Below, piece by piece: positions 8,626 through 17,636 of a stretch of 64,000 nucleotides of DNA. Numbering within the stretch: the stretch's first letter is position 1; each line of letters opens with the position of its first letter. Below the pieces are notes generated by a model that was not told the origin of the DNA, did no database searches, and saw only the letters and a list, made by a program, of their open reading frames with translations. Both the position numbers and the translations under genes were made by a program. Origin of the DNA: Flavobacteriaceae bacterium (GTDB lineage Bacteria > Bacteroidota > Bacteroidia > Flavobacteriales > Flavobacteriaceae); assembly GCA_029243245.1 (NCBI GenBank), contig JAQWSK010000010.1, positions 1 through 64,000 on the forward strand, written 5' to 3'.

Positions 8626-9855
8626 TTATGAAACTGCCTTCAAAGCTGGTAATTCTACTCTCTTTAACTGTTCTTCAGCATATATTTTGGTAACCTTTAG
8701 CTCAAAGACTTCAGATCCAGGTAAATCAAACATTGCTTGATTAAGGACTCCTTCACACAAAGAACGCAATCCTCTAGCTCCTAAATTATAATCCATAGCT
8801 TTTTGAACAATAAAATCTAATGCACCGGAAGTAAAAGTTAACGTGATATTGTCCATTGAAAATAATTTTTGATATTGTTTAATAAGAGCATTTTTTGGAT
8901 CAGTTAAAATAGAGCGTAATGTTATCTTGTCCAGAGGACTCATATGAGACAAGACAGGTAGTCTTCCAATAATTTCTGGAATTAATCCAAATGTTCTTAT
9001 ATCTTTTGGGGTTATATACTGAATTAAATTTTCAGAATCAATTCTTTGAGTCTTTACTTTACTTTTATAACCAATTGATTGAAAATTTAACCTGTTATTA
9101 ATTACTCTATCGATACCATCAAATGCCCCTCCTGCAATAAATAGAATATTCGACGTGTCTACTTCAATAAACTTTTGATCAGGATGTTTTCTACCCCCCT
9201 TTGGAGGAACATTAACAATTGTACCTTCTAATAATTTTAATAATGCTTGCTGAACTCCTTCTCCTGAAACATCTCTAGTAATTGATGGATTATCTCCTTT
9301 ACGAGCAATTTTATCTATTTCATCGATAAAAACAATTCCTTGTTGTGCTTTATCCAAATCATAATCTGCAGATTGCAGTAATCTTGTCAAAATGCTTTCC
9401 ACATCTTCGCCAACATACCCAGCCTCAGTAAGAACCGTTGCATCTACAATTGCCAAAGGAACCTCTAGTAATTTTGAAATAGTTTGTGCTAAAAGGGTTT
9501 TTCCAGTTCCTGTTTGTCCTACAAGTAATAGATTACTTTTCTGAATTTCTAAATCTTCATCTGATTTTTGATTAGCTATTCTTTTGTAATGATTATATAC
9601 TGCAACACTTAAAATTTTTTTTGCAGTTTCTTGTCCAATAACATAATCATCTAAAAAAGCTTTAATTAATTTTGGTGGTTTTAATTCAATATTAAATTTT
9701 GATAAATCAACCTTTGTCGTCTCCTCTTGAACAATGTTATTAGCTTGAGAAATACATTTTTCACATATATGAGCATCAAGTCCAGCTACTAATATTTGAG
9801 TTTCAGGTTTTACACGCCCACAAAAGGAGCAAGTTAATTCGTTTTCAGTACTCAT
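8626..9855 (-). CDS. clpX: ATP-dependent Clp protease ATP-binding subunit ClpX
   Basis: AAA+ unfoldase that feeds substrates to ClpP. The N-terminal zinc-binding domain has four cysteines ([10 protein letters not shown] and CEKC). Walker A GQTGTGKT is near residue 113, Walker [17 protein letters not shown] follows, with [19 protein letters not shown], pore loop GYVGEDVE, and sensor-2 arginine in LGARGLRS. The IGF-type ClpP-docking loop appears as [12 protein letters not shown]. 409 aa, full length. It lies 11 bp after clpP in the tig-clpP-clpX operon, a standard proteostasis arrangement. Confidence 0.97.
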   Translation of the reverse strand: MSTENELTCSFCGRVKPETQILVAGLDAHICEKCISQANNIVQEETTKVDLSKFNIELKPPKLIKAFLDDYVIGQETAKKILSVAVYNHYKRIANQKSDEDLEIQKSNLLLVGQTGTGKTLLAQTISKLLEVPLAIVDATVLTEAGYVGEDVESILTRLLQSADYDLDKAQQGIVFIDEIDKIARKGDNPSITRDVSGEGVQQALLKLLEGTIVNVPPKGGRKHPDQKFIEVDTSNILFIAGGAFDGIDRVINNRLNFQSIGYKSKVKTQRIDSENLIQYITPKDIRTFGLIPEIIGRLPVLSHMSPLDKITLRSILTDPKNALIKQYQKLFSMDNITLTFTSGALDFIVQKAMDYNLGARGLRSLCEGVLNQAMFDLPGSEVFELKVTKIYAEEQLKRVELPALKAVS

Positions 9856-9866
9856 TTTTCAAAATA

Positions 9867-10529
9867 TTATTTTGCTGTTTTTAAAACTTCATCAACCATA
9901 CCATATTTTTTTGCTTCTTCAGCTTTCATCCAGTAATCGCGATCACTATCATTAGTAACTTTATCTATAGATTGTCCTGAGTGTTTTGCAATAATTTGAT
10001 ATAATTCATCTTTCAATTTAAGTATTTCTCTAGCTGTAATTTCTATATCAGAAGCCTGACCTTGAGCTCCTCCTAGAGGCTGATGAATCATTACTCTTGA
10101 ATGGGGTAATGCAGATCTTTTACCAGACTTTCCAGCACTCAATAAAACTGCTCCCATTGAGGCAGCTATACCAGTACAAATAGTTGCTACATCTGGTGAA
10201 ATAAATTGCATAGTGTCATATATTCCAAGTCCTGCATAAACTCCACCTCCTGGAGAGTTTATGTACATTTGAATATCCCGCTTAGAATCTGTGCTTTGTA
10301 AAAATAAAAGTTGAGCTTGAATTACATTTGCAACATTATCATTGATAGCAGTTCCTAAAAACATAATTCGATCCATCATAAGCCTAGAAAAAACATCCAT
10401 TTGAGCAACATTTAGTTGTCGTTCTTCAATTATATAAGGTGTCATACTGCTTACTATCTTGTCATAATACATAGAATTTATCCCATGATGTTTAGTAGCA
10501 TATTTTTTAAATTCTTTTTCGTAATCCAT
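9867..10529 (-). CDS. clpP: ATP-dependent Clp protease proteolytic subunit ClpP
   Basis: Serine peptidase of the tetradecameric Clp protease. The nucleophile serine is in GIAASMGAVLLSAG, the histidine in SRVMIHQPLGGAQGQASDIE and the aspartate in SDRDYWMKAEEAKKYGMVDEV. QMYINSPGGGVYAGLGIYDT shapes the oxyanion region. I place the start at ATG 10529 (MDYEKEFKKYATKHHG), which matches flavobacterial relatives and gives 220 aa. An in-frame TTG at 10565 would add 12 residues. It lies between tig and clpX on one probable transcript. Confidence 0.96.
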   Translation of the reverse strand: MDYEKEFKKYATKHHGINSMYYDKIVSSMTPYIIEERQLNVAQMDVFSRLMMDRIMFLGTAINDNVANVIQAQLLFLQSTDSKRDIQMYINSPGGGVYAGLGIYDTMQFISPDVATICTGIAASMGAVLLSAGKSGKRSALPHSRVMIHQPLGGAQGQASDIEITAREILKLKDELYQIIAKHSGQSIDKVTNDSDRDYWMKAEEAKKYGMVDEVLKTAK

Positions 10530-10570
10530 GTGTTTTTTATTGTAATCTTTATTAAAAATAGTCAAAAAAT

Positions 10571-11899
10571 TTAGGCTTTTGCATAGGCTTCTTTTACAAA
10601 GCTTTCAAAATTGATTTTTTTTACTTTCAATGGGGCATTCTCTTTATAAAATTTTAAAAGTTTTTTGCTCATCAATTGTTCTTGAAGACGTCTTCCCTCT
10701 TCTTGATTAGATAAAATTCGACTAATTATCCCTTCCATCTCCTTTTCTCCAGGAGCAGGTTGGCCATATTGTGCCATTTGCCTAGTAATCATATCTTTTG
10801 CAAACTCCTTTAATTCCTCAATTTTGACTTGCAAATCATTTTCAGCAACAATTTTACCCTCAATTAATTGATATCTTATTCCTTTTTCCGATTTAATATA
10901 CTCTTCTTCTGCTCTATCAATAGTTAAAGGTTCTTTCCCTGAGTTTTGCATCCATTTTACTAGAAATTTTTCAGGCAATTCAAATTTTGTATTCTTAATT
11001 AAAAAATCAGTAACATCATTCAGTAATTTTTGTTCAGATTGTTGTTCTAATTGTTTTTCAATACCATCAGCTATTTTTAATTTTAATTCTTTTTCAGACT
11101 TAACAGTTCCTGGCTTATATATTTTGTCAAATAATTCTTGGTTTAAATCGGCAAGAATTCTTTCATTAACCTCTTTAATTTCAATTATAATTTCTCCCTT
11201 TAAATTTGAAACAGCTTCTTTACTTATTCCTAAAAACTGGTGAGCTTTATTTGTTTCATCAAATAAGTTATTACACTCAAGAGTAATTGAAGCTCCAGGT
11301 TTTGATCTCAATATTAAATCTTTATTTTTTTTCCCCTTAATGTCATCAATGGTAAAAGAAGATGTTGTTTCTATTTTGTTTTCTTTTGAATCAAATGAAG
11401 CCGTTATTTCATATTCTTTTTTTACTTCTTTTTTAGCAATTATCTTACCATACTGTTTTTGAAAATTGTTTAACTGCTCATTAATCATTTTGTCATCAGC
11501 AAGTATGTGATAATAGGTTACTTTTTTTCTGGTTTTGAGATCAATTTCAAATTTTGGAGATAATCCTAATTCAAAACTAAAATCAATACTATCTGATTTC
11601 CAATCTAAATTATTATTCATTATAGGAATCGGATTTCCTAAGATGTCTATTTTTTCATCTTTAAGGTATTTATCTAAATTTTCTTTTAAAATTTTATTAA
11701 CCTCTTCAGCTATTACAGCATTTTCATACTGTTTCTTTATCATACTCATTGGAACATACCCCTTTCTAAAACCAGGAACATTAGCAGTTTTGCGATAATT
11801 TTTTAATACATCATCAACCTTAGATACAAAATCATTACGATCTACAGTTATAGTTATAATTGAATTTAGAGAATCCGTATCTTTACGTGAAATTTGCAT
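10571..11899 (-). CDS. tig: Trigger factor, ribosome-associated chaperone
   Basis: Peptidyl-prolyl isomerase-type chaperone that binds nascent chains at the ribosome exit. The N-terminal ribosome-docking signature is visible as VPGFRKGYVPMSMIKKQYE. The central FKBP-like domain is divergent, as is common in Bacteroidota, so isomerase activity is uncertain. The C-terminal helical cradle contains ELPEKFLVKWMQ and ends in KVKKINFESFVKEA. 442 aa. It is first gene of tig-clpP-clpX and has a good promoter 18 bp upstream. Confidence 0.94.
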   Translation of the reverse strand: MQISRKDTDSLNSIITITVDRNDFVSKVDDVLKNYRKTANVPGFRKGYVPMSMIKKQYENAVIAEEVNKILKENLDKYLKDEKIDILGNPIPIMNNNLDWKSDSIDFSFELGLSPKFEIDLKTRKKVTYYHILADDKMINEQLNNFQKQYGKIIAKKEVKKEYEITASFDSKENKIETTSSFTIDDIKGKKNKDLILRSKPGASITLECNNLFDETNKAHQFLGISKEAVSNLKGEIIIEIKEVNERILADLNQELFDKIYKPGTVKSEKELKLKIADGIEKQLEQQSEQKLLNDVTDFLIKNTKFELPEKFLVKWMQNSGKEPLTIDRAEEEYIKSEKGIRYQLIEGKIVAENDLQVKIEELKEFAKDMITRQMAQYGQPAPGEKEMEGIISRILSNQEEGRRLQEQLMSKKLLKFYKENAPLKVKKINFESFVKEAYAKA

Positions 11900-11917
11900 T
11901 TAAAATAATTTAGTGGG

Positions 11918-11948
11918 CAAAAATACAATAAAATAGGCCCCTATCCAA
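11918..11948 (-). promoter_or_regulatory. Promoter of the tig-clpP-clpX operon
   Basis: Minus-strand TTG (11946-11948), 20 bp spacer, then TATTTTTG (11918-11925). Both the elements and the spacing fit the Bacteroidota housekeeping promoter. The box ends 18 bp before the tig ATG. It is divergent from the rpsP promoter 108 bp away. Confidence 0.75.
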
Positions 11949-12055
11949 CGAGTTTTTAATTAAGAATTATTCGTTTTTATCTGGAAAATTATATTTACAC
12001 CTTAAAAGTTTTTTTCAAAACAGTTTTAAAGTTTCAAAAAATTAAACTTTAAGCG

Positions 12056-12085
12056 TTGTCCTAACAAAATAAAATCATATTTTTG
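12056..12085 (+). promoter_or_regulatory. Promoter of rpsP-rimM
   Basis: TTG (12056-12058), 19 bp spacer, TATTTTTG (12078-12085). It fits the TTG/TAnnTTTG consensus. Transcription would start near 12090, leaving a leader of about 50 nt that contains a hairpin. Confidence 0.75.
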
Positions 12086-12107
12086 CCGACCAATTCATTA
12101 ATAAACA

Positions 12108-12124
12108 GAAGGTCGGGTACCTTC
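12108..12124 (+). promoter_or_regulatory. Hairpin in the rpsP leader
   Basis: GAAGGT (12108-12113), loop CGGGT, ACCTTC (12119-12124). It lies 15 nt before the rpsP ATG. Bases 12111-12116 (GGTCGG) are also complementary to 12086-12091 (CCGACC), an exclusive alternative, but that partner lies at or before the likely transcript start. It could be an autoregulatory ribosomal-protein leader; this is not shown. Confidence 0.45.
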
Positions 12125-12139
12125 ACAAATTAATTTTTT

Positions 12140-12646
12140 ATGCCTGTACGAATTCGATTACAAAGACACGGAAAAAAAGGAAAACCATTTTATTGGGTAG
12201 TAGCTGCTGATTCTCGATCTAAAAGAGACGGTCGTTATTTAGAAAAAATAGGAACCTATAATCCTAATATTAATCCAGCATTTGTTGATATTAACATGGA
12301 TAGTGCTCTTAAGTGGTTAGAAAAAGGTGCAGTTCCATCAGAAACTGCCAGAAACCTACTTTCTTATCTTGGAATAATGCTTAAACATCACTTAAATGGA
12401 GGTATAAAAAAAGGAGCGCTTACACAAGAACAAGCTGATGAGAAGTTTGATAAATGGATGGCTGAAAAACAACAAAAATTAGAAGCTAAGGTTGAAGGTA
12501 TAAGTAAAAAAGAGGCTGAGATTAAAAAGAAAGGATTAGAAGTTGAAAAAGCTATTAGTGATAAACGCATAACTGATGCTGCTAGTTTGCTAGCTGAAGA
12601 GGCTCCTGCTGAAGAGGCTACTGCTGAAGAGGCTCCAGAAAAATAG
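12140..12646 (+). CDS. rpsP: 30S ribosomal protein S16 with long acidic C-terminal tail
   Basis: The S16 fold is clear in the first 80 residues: [35 protein letters not shown] and [20 protein letters not shown]. Typical S16 is about 80-90 aa. This one is 168 aa, with a Lys/Glu-rich helical extension and an Ala-Glu tail encoded by three 15-bp tandem repeats. Extended S16 proteins are usual in Bacteroidota. It is followed by rimM after 16 bp, the classic pairing of S16 with its 30S maturation factor. Confidence 0.96.
   Translation: MPVRIRLQRHGKKGKPFYWVVAADSRSKRDGRYLEKIGTYNPNINPAFVDINMDSALKWLEKGAVPSETARNLLSYLGIMLKHHLNGGIKKGALTQEQADEKFDKWMAEKQQKLEAKVEGISKKEAEIKKKGLEVEKAISDKRITDAASLLAEEAPAEEATAEEAPEK
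12593..12637 (+). repeat. Three tandem 15-bp repeats inside rpsP
   Basis: Three copies of GCTGAAGAGGCTCCT with single-base changes encode the [10 protein letters not shown] tail of S16. Copy number could vary by slippage without shifting the frame. Confidence 0.8.
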
Positions 12647-12662
12647 CATTTTAGATTTTTCC

Positions 12663-13187
12663 ATGAAAAAAGAGGCCTGTTTTTACCTAGGCACTATAAT
12701 TGGAAAATACAGTTTTAAAGGAGAATTATTAATTAAAACTGACACGGATAACATAGAAAGTTATCTCAATTTGTCAAGTTTTTTTATTGAGATTGAAAAT
12801 AAGTTAGTTCCTTATTTTATAGAAAAATGTCTAATTCATAAATCCTCACTATTGCGACTCAAATTAGAAGATGTGTCTAACGAAGAGATTGCAAATTCAT
12901 TAATAAAAAAGAAAACTTACCTCCCGCTTGAACTTCTTCCTCCTCTTGAAGGAAAAAAGTTTTATTATCACGAAGTTATTGGGTTCAAAATTATAGATCA
13001 AAAAGAAGGGGAGATTGGTACTATTATTAAAATAAATGATAAAACTACACAACCTCTTTTTGAAGTTAATGAGGGGAATAATATTGTATTGATTCCCTTA
13101 CATGATGATTTACTGATTAATGTCGATAGAAAAAATCAAAGTATTTTAGTTAATCTTCCCGAAGGACTTATAGATCTTTTTCATTAA
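12663..13187 (+). CDS. rimM: Ribosome maturation factor RimM
   Basis: Binds S19 in the 30S head and assists 16S maturation. The N-terminal beta-barrel begins with CFYLGTIIGKYSFKGELLIKT, the family GxxG-type start. The C-terminal PRC-barrel follows KFYYHEVIGFKIIDQKEGEIG and ends with LVNLPEGLIDLF. 174 aa, normal length. Start ATG 12663 lies 16 bp after rpsP, so both are probably on one transcript. Confidence 0.93.
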   Translation: MKKEACFYLGTIIGKYSFKGELLIKTDTDNIESYLNLSSFFIEIENKLVPYFIEKCLIHKSSLLRLKLEDVSNEEIANSLIKKKTYLPLELLPPLEGKKFYYHEVIGFKIIDQKEGEIGTIIKINDKTTQPLFEVNEGNNIVLIPLHDDLLINVDRKNQSILVNLPEGLIDLFH

Positions 13188-13205
13188 TGATTTTATTAAA
13201 ATATG

Positions 13206-13213
13206 TACCTTTG
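13206..13213 (+). promoter_or_regulatory. -7 box upstream of the acyl-CoA dehydrogenase
   Basis: TACCTTTG fits TAnnTTTG and ends 20 bp before the ATG at 13234. No TTG is present at the expected -33 distance. Confidence 0.45.
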
Positions 13214-13233
13214 TAATCTATCATAAATAGAAT

Positions 13234-14412
13234 ATGAAGCCAGATTTATTTAATGCTCCAGATTATTATAATATTGATGATTTACTCACTGAAGAACACC
13301 GGTTGGTTAGAGATGCCTCAAGAAGTTGGGTGAAAAAAAATGTATCCCCAATAATTGAAAAACACTCACAAGAGGCTACTTTTCCAAAAGAATTAATTCC
13401 TGGGTTAGCTAATATTGGAGCTTTTGGACCTTATATTCCTGAGAAATACGGTGGGGCGGGATTGGATTATATAAGTTATGGTTTAATAATGCAAGAGATT
13501 GAAAGAGGTGACTCAGGCATTAGATCAACCGCATCTGTTCAATCTTCACTTGTGATGTTTCCGATATGGAAATACGGTAGTGAAGAACAAAAAAAAAGAT
13601 ATTTGCCTAAATTAGCTGATGGCTCTTACATGGGGTGTTTTGGATTAACAGAGGCTGATCATGGTTCTAATCCTAGTGGGATGACTACTCGATTTACAGA
13701 TAAAGGAGATCATTACTTACTAAATGGATCTAAACTATGGATCTCCAACTCTCCTTTTGCTGATATAGCAGTTGTTTGGGCTAAAAATGATGAAAATCGA
13801 ATTCATGGTTTAATTGTAGAAAGAGATATGAAGGGTTTTAGCACACCTGAAACACATAATAAATGGTCTTTACGAGCTTCTGCAACTGGTGAATTAATCT
13901 TTAATAACGTTAAAGTTCCAAAAAAAAACTTGCTTAATGGAAGATCTGGATTAGGAGCCCCTCTTTCTTGCCTTGATTCAGCTAGATATGGAATTGCTTG
14001 GGGGGCAATTGGAGTAGCGATGGATTGTTATGATACAGCGCTTCGTTATGCAAAAGAAAGAATACAATTTGATAAGCCAATTGCGGGGACACAATTACAG
14101 CAAAAAAAATTAGCTGAAATGATAACTGAAATTACAAAAGCTCAGCTTTTGGCATGGAGGCTCGGTGTGCTCAAAAACCAAGGAAAAGCAACCTCCGCAC
14201 AAATCTCTATGGCTAAAAGAAATAATGTTGCTATTGCTGCTAATATTACAAGGCAAGCAAGGCAAATGTTAGGAGGTATGGGGATTACTGGTGAATATTC
14301 TATAATGAGACATATGATGAATTTAGAATCTGTTCTAACTTATGAAGGAACCCATGATATACATTTATTAATTACAGGTTTAGATGTTACAGGCTTAAAT
14401 GCTTTTAAATAA
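13234..14412 (+). CDS. gcdH: Acyl-CoA dehydrogenase, glutaryl-CoA dehydrogenase type
   Basis: FAD enzyme that oxidises and decarboxylates glutaryl-CoA to crotonyl-CoA in lysine/tryptophan breakdown. The acyl-CoA dehydrogenase blocks are present: CFGLTEADHGSNPSGM (flavin/substrate loop), KLWISNSPFADI and QMLGGMGITGEYSIMRHM. The catalytic base is the glutamate of TYEGTHDIH. The middle block NKWSLRASATGELIFNNVKV and the RYGIAWG segment are characteristic of the glutaryl-CoA dehydrogenase subgroup. 392 aa, full length. The stop is 3 bp from the convergent receptor gene. Substrate is inferred from family. Confidence 0.88.
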   Translation: MKPDLFNAPDYYNIDDLLTEEHRLVRDASRSWVKKNVSPIIEKHSQEATFPKELIPGLANIGAFGPYIPEKYGGAGLDYISYGLIMQEIERGDSGIRSTASVQSSLVMFPIWKYGSEEQKKRYLPKLADGSYMGCFGLTEADHGSNPSGMTTRFTDKGDHYLLNGSKLWISNSPFADIAVVWAKNDENRIHGLIVERDMKGFSTPETHNKWSLRASATGELIFNNVKVPKKNLLNGRSGLGAPLSCLDSARYGIAWGAIGVAMDCYDTALRYAKERIQFDKPIAGTQLQQKKLAEMITEITKAQLLAWRLGVLKNQGKATSAQISMAKRNNVAIAANITRQARQMLGGMGITGEYSIMRHMMNLESVLTYEGTHDIHLLITGLDVTGLNAFK

Positions 14413-14415
14413 AAT

Positions 14416-16770
14416 CTAAAAATCAAATACAAATCCAAAACTTGGGATAAGACTGTTAGGGCTATCAGTATCTATAGGAACTATATTTCTAGGGATTATA
14501 ATTGATCCATCAATATCTCGTTGCAACCCATATTCTTGGGGTTCTGGTGTTGATTGTGATAAAAAATTTTGAATGTCAATATAAAAATTGAATGATAAAT
14601 TTTTAAAATTCCACTTTTTATCGATTCTAATATCTCCTTGACTAAAAGCTCCTATTTTTTCATAATTTAAACTATTATAATCTAATATTATAATAGGATA
14701 TGATTTAGATGTAAGTGCTAAATTAGTTTTAGCATAAGGAGTCTTTCCAGCATAACGATATCTAAGAGAAAATTCCCAATTTCTTTTTAATTTATATCCC
14801 CCAGTAAATGAAAGAAGGTTTCTACTATCCCATACTGTTGGAAGAAGTGGGCCATTTTTCCGACTAAATTGACTAAAAAAGTGCGTGTAAGCCAATATTC
14901 CATAAACCCTTCGACTTAACTTTTGTTGAAATAATAGTTCTAAACCATAAGTATTTCCTCTTCCTGAATCAACAATTGGCTCATTCCCTAGAACTTCAAA
15001 TCCCCCACCTTTATTTGCAATAGAAACCTGGTCCAAAACTGAAACTGGGTATTGACTATAATCTTTTAAAAAGCCTTCTAATGTAATTCTAGAAGTAGTT
15101 TCCAAATTATATTCTAAACCAATAACACAATGATTTGATTGTGTATATCGGTTTTTTCTATTTATAAATTTATCTTCAGAATCTTTAAACCCTAGCATTG
15201 TATAAGTTGGAATTTTAAAATATCTTCCTAATGAAGTATTTAATTTCCATTTTTGATCTTCTGAAAAAATATAGCTTACAGAAAGTCTTGGAGATAGATT
15301 ATTTAATAATCCAGATCCATTACTGAAACTATCAGCATCAGTTCTAAGTCCAAAAGAAATACTCAATTTATTATTGTAAAAGGAACGGCTTATTTGACCA
15401 AAAAAACCATATTTTAGAAAATCAATAGATGTATTATAATTAATTTCATTTAGAACACCTGATGTGCTATTTGTATATAATGAATGTTGAAAATTAAATC
15501 CATAAGAAAACTTTAACTCGTCACTAAATTCAGTAAAATGTATTCTTATTTTAGATTCCTTTTCTTTAGAATTGTTTTCAAAAACAACTCCTTTTTTATC
15601 AATATTATTTGTAAATCGACTAAAAATATTTTGAAATTTATTAGTGCTAAATGTTGTTCTCACACGACCTTTTCCAGATTTATATTTTCTTGTCCAAGAC
15701 AGTCCAAGAGTTAATGTTTGTTGTTTAATTATTGGAACTTGTTCAATCGTAGCTTGTATTTCAGAATCAAACTCTTCAGGTTCTGTAACCGAAAAGTCAT
15801 CTATTGAACCCAAACCTAAAAAAGTTATAGTGTTGTAATTATCAATTTTATGATTTAGTTTGAATTGGTAATCCCAATAATCCGGCCTAATTGGTAGTCC
15901 TACAAACTCAAAAACATACTGAAGGTAACTTCTTCTTAAAGAAAGCATTAAACTTGTATTTGATCTTTTTTTATCAACTATGAACAATGGTGTATTAATA
16001 GTGATTCCTGCTTCACTAGCACCCAATCTAACTTTTCCATTCATTTTTTGATCATTACCCTCCCTTTGTTCAAAAACCAAAACACCTGAGAGTGGATTGT
16101 CAAACTCTGCTCCAAAAGCAGAAGTAGCTAGGCTAACTTGTCTAACAAAATCAATATTTACCATTCCAACTGGACCTCCTGCACTTCCTTGAGTGCTAAA
16201 ATGATTAATGTTTGGTATTTCAATTCCATCTAAATAATATACCGTTTCATTTGGAGCTCCACCACGAATAATAAAATCATTTCTAAACCCTCCAATTGAA
16301 GGAGAAATCCCTGGAAGACTCTGAGCGACTTTGGTAATATCATTATTTCCACCTGGATAAGTTTCAATTTCTATTGCTGAAAACGTTTGATTAGATAAAG
16401 GGGTCTCTTTGGAGGTGCTAAATGAACTGTTTAAAACTACTACTTCATCAAGAGATTGGGCAGTTTCTTCTAATTTAAAAAGCAAATCAGAAGTCCCAAC
16501 AGACTTCACTAGAACATTGTATTTAATTTGACTTTTATATCCTAAAAACCCAACAACTACATTGTATGTTTTAGTTTCCACATTTTCAAATTTGAAATAT
16601 CCATTTTTGTCAGTAATAACTCCCTTTGAAGTTCCTTCAATTATTACTGTTGACCCCTGTAAAGGTGATAAAAGTTTAGCATCAAGAACCCTTCCTTTAA
16701 TGTTTCCAATATTTTGAGAAAATAAAATAGTAGAATACAATAAAATAAAAATAAAGTAGCACAGTCTCAT
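14416..16770 (-). CDS. TonB-dependent outer membrane receptor with N-terminal CarboxypepD_reg domain
   Basis: Outer-membrane beta-barrel importer energised by TonB. I start at ATG 16770, which gives the signal peptide MRLCYFIFILLYSTILFSQ; the in-frame TTG at 16797 would add nine residues before it. After the signal comes an Ig-like carboxypeptidase regulatory domain (GRVLDAKLLSPLQGSTVIIEG to about residue 100). The plug follows with IIRGGAPNETVYYLDGIEI. The remainder is barrel repeats ending in a terminal Phe (FGFVFDF). About 784 aa, somewhat short for SusC types and with no SusD gene beside it, so it is a non-Sus receptor. Ligand unknown. A secreted basic protein gene lies 52 bp upstream on the same strand. 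Confidence 0.9.
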   Translation of the reverse strand: MRLCYFIFILLYSTILFSQNIGNIKGRVLDAKLLSPLQGSTVIIEGTSKGVITDKNGYFKFENVETKTYNVVVGFLGYKSQIKYNVLVKSVGTSDLLFKLEETAQSLDEVVVLNSSFSTSKETPLSNQTFSAIEIETYPGGNNDITKVAQSLPGISPSIGGFRNDFIIRGGAPNETVYYLDGIEIPNINHFSTQGSAGGPVGMVNIDFVRQVSLATSAFGAEFDNPLSGVLVFEQREGNDQKMNGKVRLGASEAGITINTPLFIVDKKRSNTSLMLSLRRSYLQYVFEFVGLPIRPDYWDYQFKLNHKIDNYNTITFLGLGSIDDFSVTEPEEFDSEIQATIEQVPIIKQQTLTLGLSWTRKYKSGKGRVRTTFSTNKFQNIFSRFTNNIDKKGVVFENNSKEKESKIRIHFTEFSDELKFSYGFNFQHSLYTNSTSGVLNEINYNTSIDFLKYGFFGQISRSFYNNKLSISFGLRTDADSFSNGSGLLNNLSPRLSVSYIFSEDQKWKLNTSLGRYFKIPTYTMLGFKDSEDKFINRKNRYTQSNHCVIGLEYNLETTSRITLEGFLKDYSQYPVSVLDQVSIANKGGGFEVLGNEPIVDSGRGNTYGLELLFQQKLSRRVYGILAYTHFFSQFSRKNGPLLPTVWDSRNLLSFTGGYKLKRNWEFSLRYRYAGKTPYAKTNLALTSKSYPIIILDYNSLNYEKIGAFSQGDIRIDKKWNFKNLSFNFYIDIQNFLSQSTPEPQEYGLQRDIDGSIIIPRNIVPIDTDSPNSLIPSFGFVFDF

Positions 16771-16822
16771 TAAATTAATATTTAAAAACTGGTGCAATAT
16801 TAAAATTAATTAATTTAAAATT

Positions 16823-17380
16823 TTAATTATAACTCTTTTGTTTTGACTTTTTCTTGTGACTTTTTTTTGATCTTTCTTTTAATCTTTGCTTTGCCTTTTC
16901 TAATGCTTTTTCTCTCTCTTTTAAATCAAATTCATTGCGAAGGCCTATAAGGTCATCTTCAGAAATAGTTTCCTGATCAGAAGCCTGAATAGACACATCC
17001 TTTGTTGAGAATGATGCTTTATTTGTTTGTCTTCTCATTATTTGCTTCGCGGATTTTAGATTGAAATATAATCCAGGATCTATTAATTTATTGGCAATAT
17101 AATTTTCATTTTTAGTTTTATCCCACCTTACAAAAATAAATCCACCAAAAATAGAATCTAACTTAACTCTAAAAACATGAGCTTTGTTTGGTAACGTTTG
17201 ATATACCGATATTTTTTCAGGTACATACCCTGCAAGATCCAACAATTCTTCTACAAATAACCTTTGTCCATCCAATGAAGAATCATTTATAGGCTCGAAA
17301 ATTTCATAATCATCATCATAATCTTGACTGATTAAAAAAATAGATTTTAAAATCAATAATATAAAGAAAAACATCCTCAT
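16823..17380 (-). CDS. Secreted hypothetical protein with basic C-terminal tail
   Basis: A 185-aa protein I do not recognise. It begins with a signal peptide (MRMFFFILLILKSIFLISQ), then an acidic stretch (DYDDDYEIFEP), a folded middle with FGGFIFVRWDKTKN, and a C-terminal third that is charged and coiled-coil-like, ending in a Lys/Ser-rich run. It lies between tRNA-Leu(CAA) and the TonB receptor, all on the minus strand, so it may be co-transcribed with the receptor. It is likely periplasmic or envelope-associated. No catalytic motif is seen. Confidence 0.7.
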   Translation of the reverse strand: MRMFFFILLILKSIFLISQDYDDDYEIFEPINDSSLDGQRLFVEELLDLAGYVPEKISVYQTLPNKAHVFRVKLDSIFGGFIFVRWDKTKNENYIANKLIDPGLYFNLKSAKQIMRRQTNKASFSTKDVSIQASDQETISEDDLIGLRNEFDLKEREKALEKAKQRLKERSKKSHKKKSKQKSYN

Positions 17381-17442
17381 GTTTAAATTTACAAAATTTA
17401 ATATATTTTAAATACAACCTTAAATTAAACTAGTCTAGAAAG

Positions 17443-17524
17443 TACCTTGGGTGGGAATCGAACCCACACTCTCGAAAGAACTGGATTTTGAATCCAGCGC
17501 GTCTACCAATTCCGCCACCAAGGC
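17443..17524 (-). tRNA. tRNA-Leu (anticodon CAA)
   Basis: An 82-nt class II tRNA. The acceptor is GCCTTGG/CCAAGGT with discriminator A. The anticodon loop TTCAAAA in stem CTGGA/TCCAG gives CAA. The T arm is GTGGGTTCGATTCCCAC. CCA is not encoded. Confidence 0.96.
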
Positions 17525-17535
17525 ATTAGAGTGTG

Positions 17536-17543
17536 CAAACTTA
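17536..17543 (-). promoter_or_regulatory. -7 box of tRNA-Leu(CAA)
   Basis: Minus-strand TAAGTTTG fits TAnnTTTG and ends 12 bp before the tRNA 5' end. No clear -33 TTG. Confidence 0.45.
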
Positions 17544-17606
17544 TAAAATAATTCTATTTACTCATTATTTCTTTAAAGAAATAGGTTAATGACCCAAATT
17601 AATTTT

Positions 17607-17614
17607 TAAATTTG
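17607..17614 (+). promoter_or_regulatory. -7 box of prs
   Basis: TAAATTTG fits TAnnTTTG and ends 22 bp before the TTG start of prs. No convincing TTG at -33. Confidence 0.5.
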
Positions 17615-17636
17615 CAAACTCTAAACTATTAAATAG

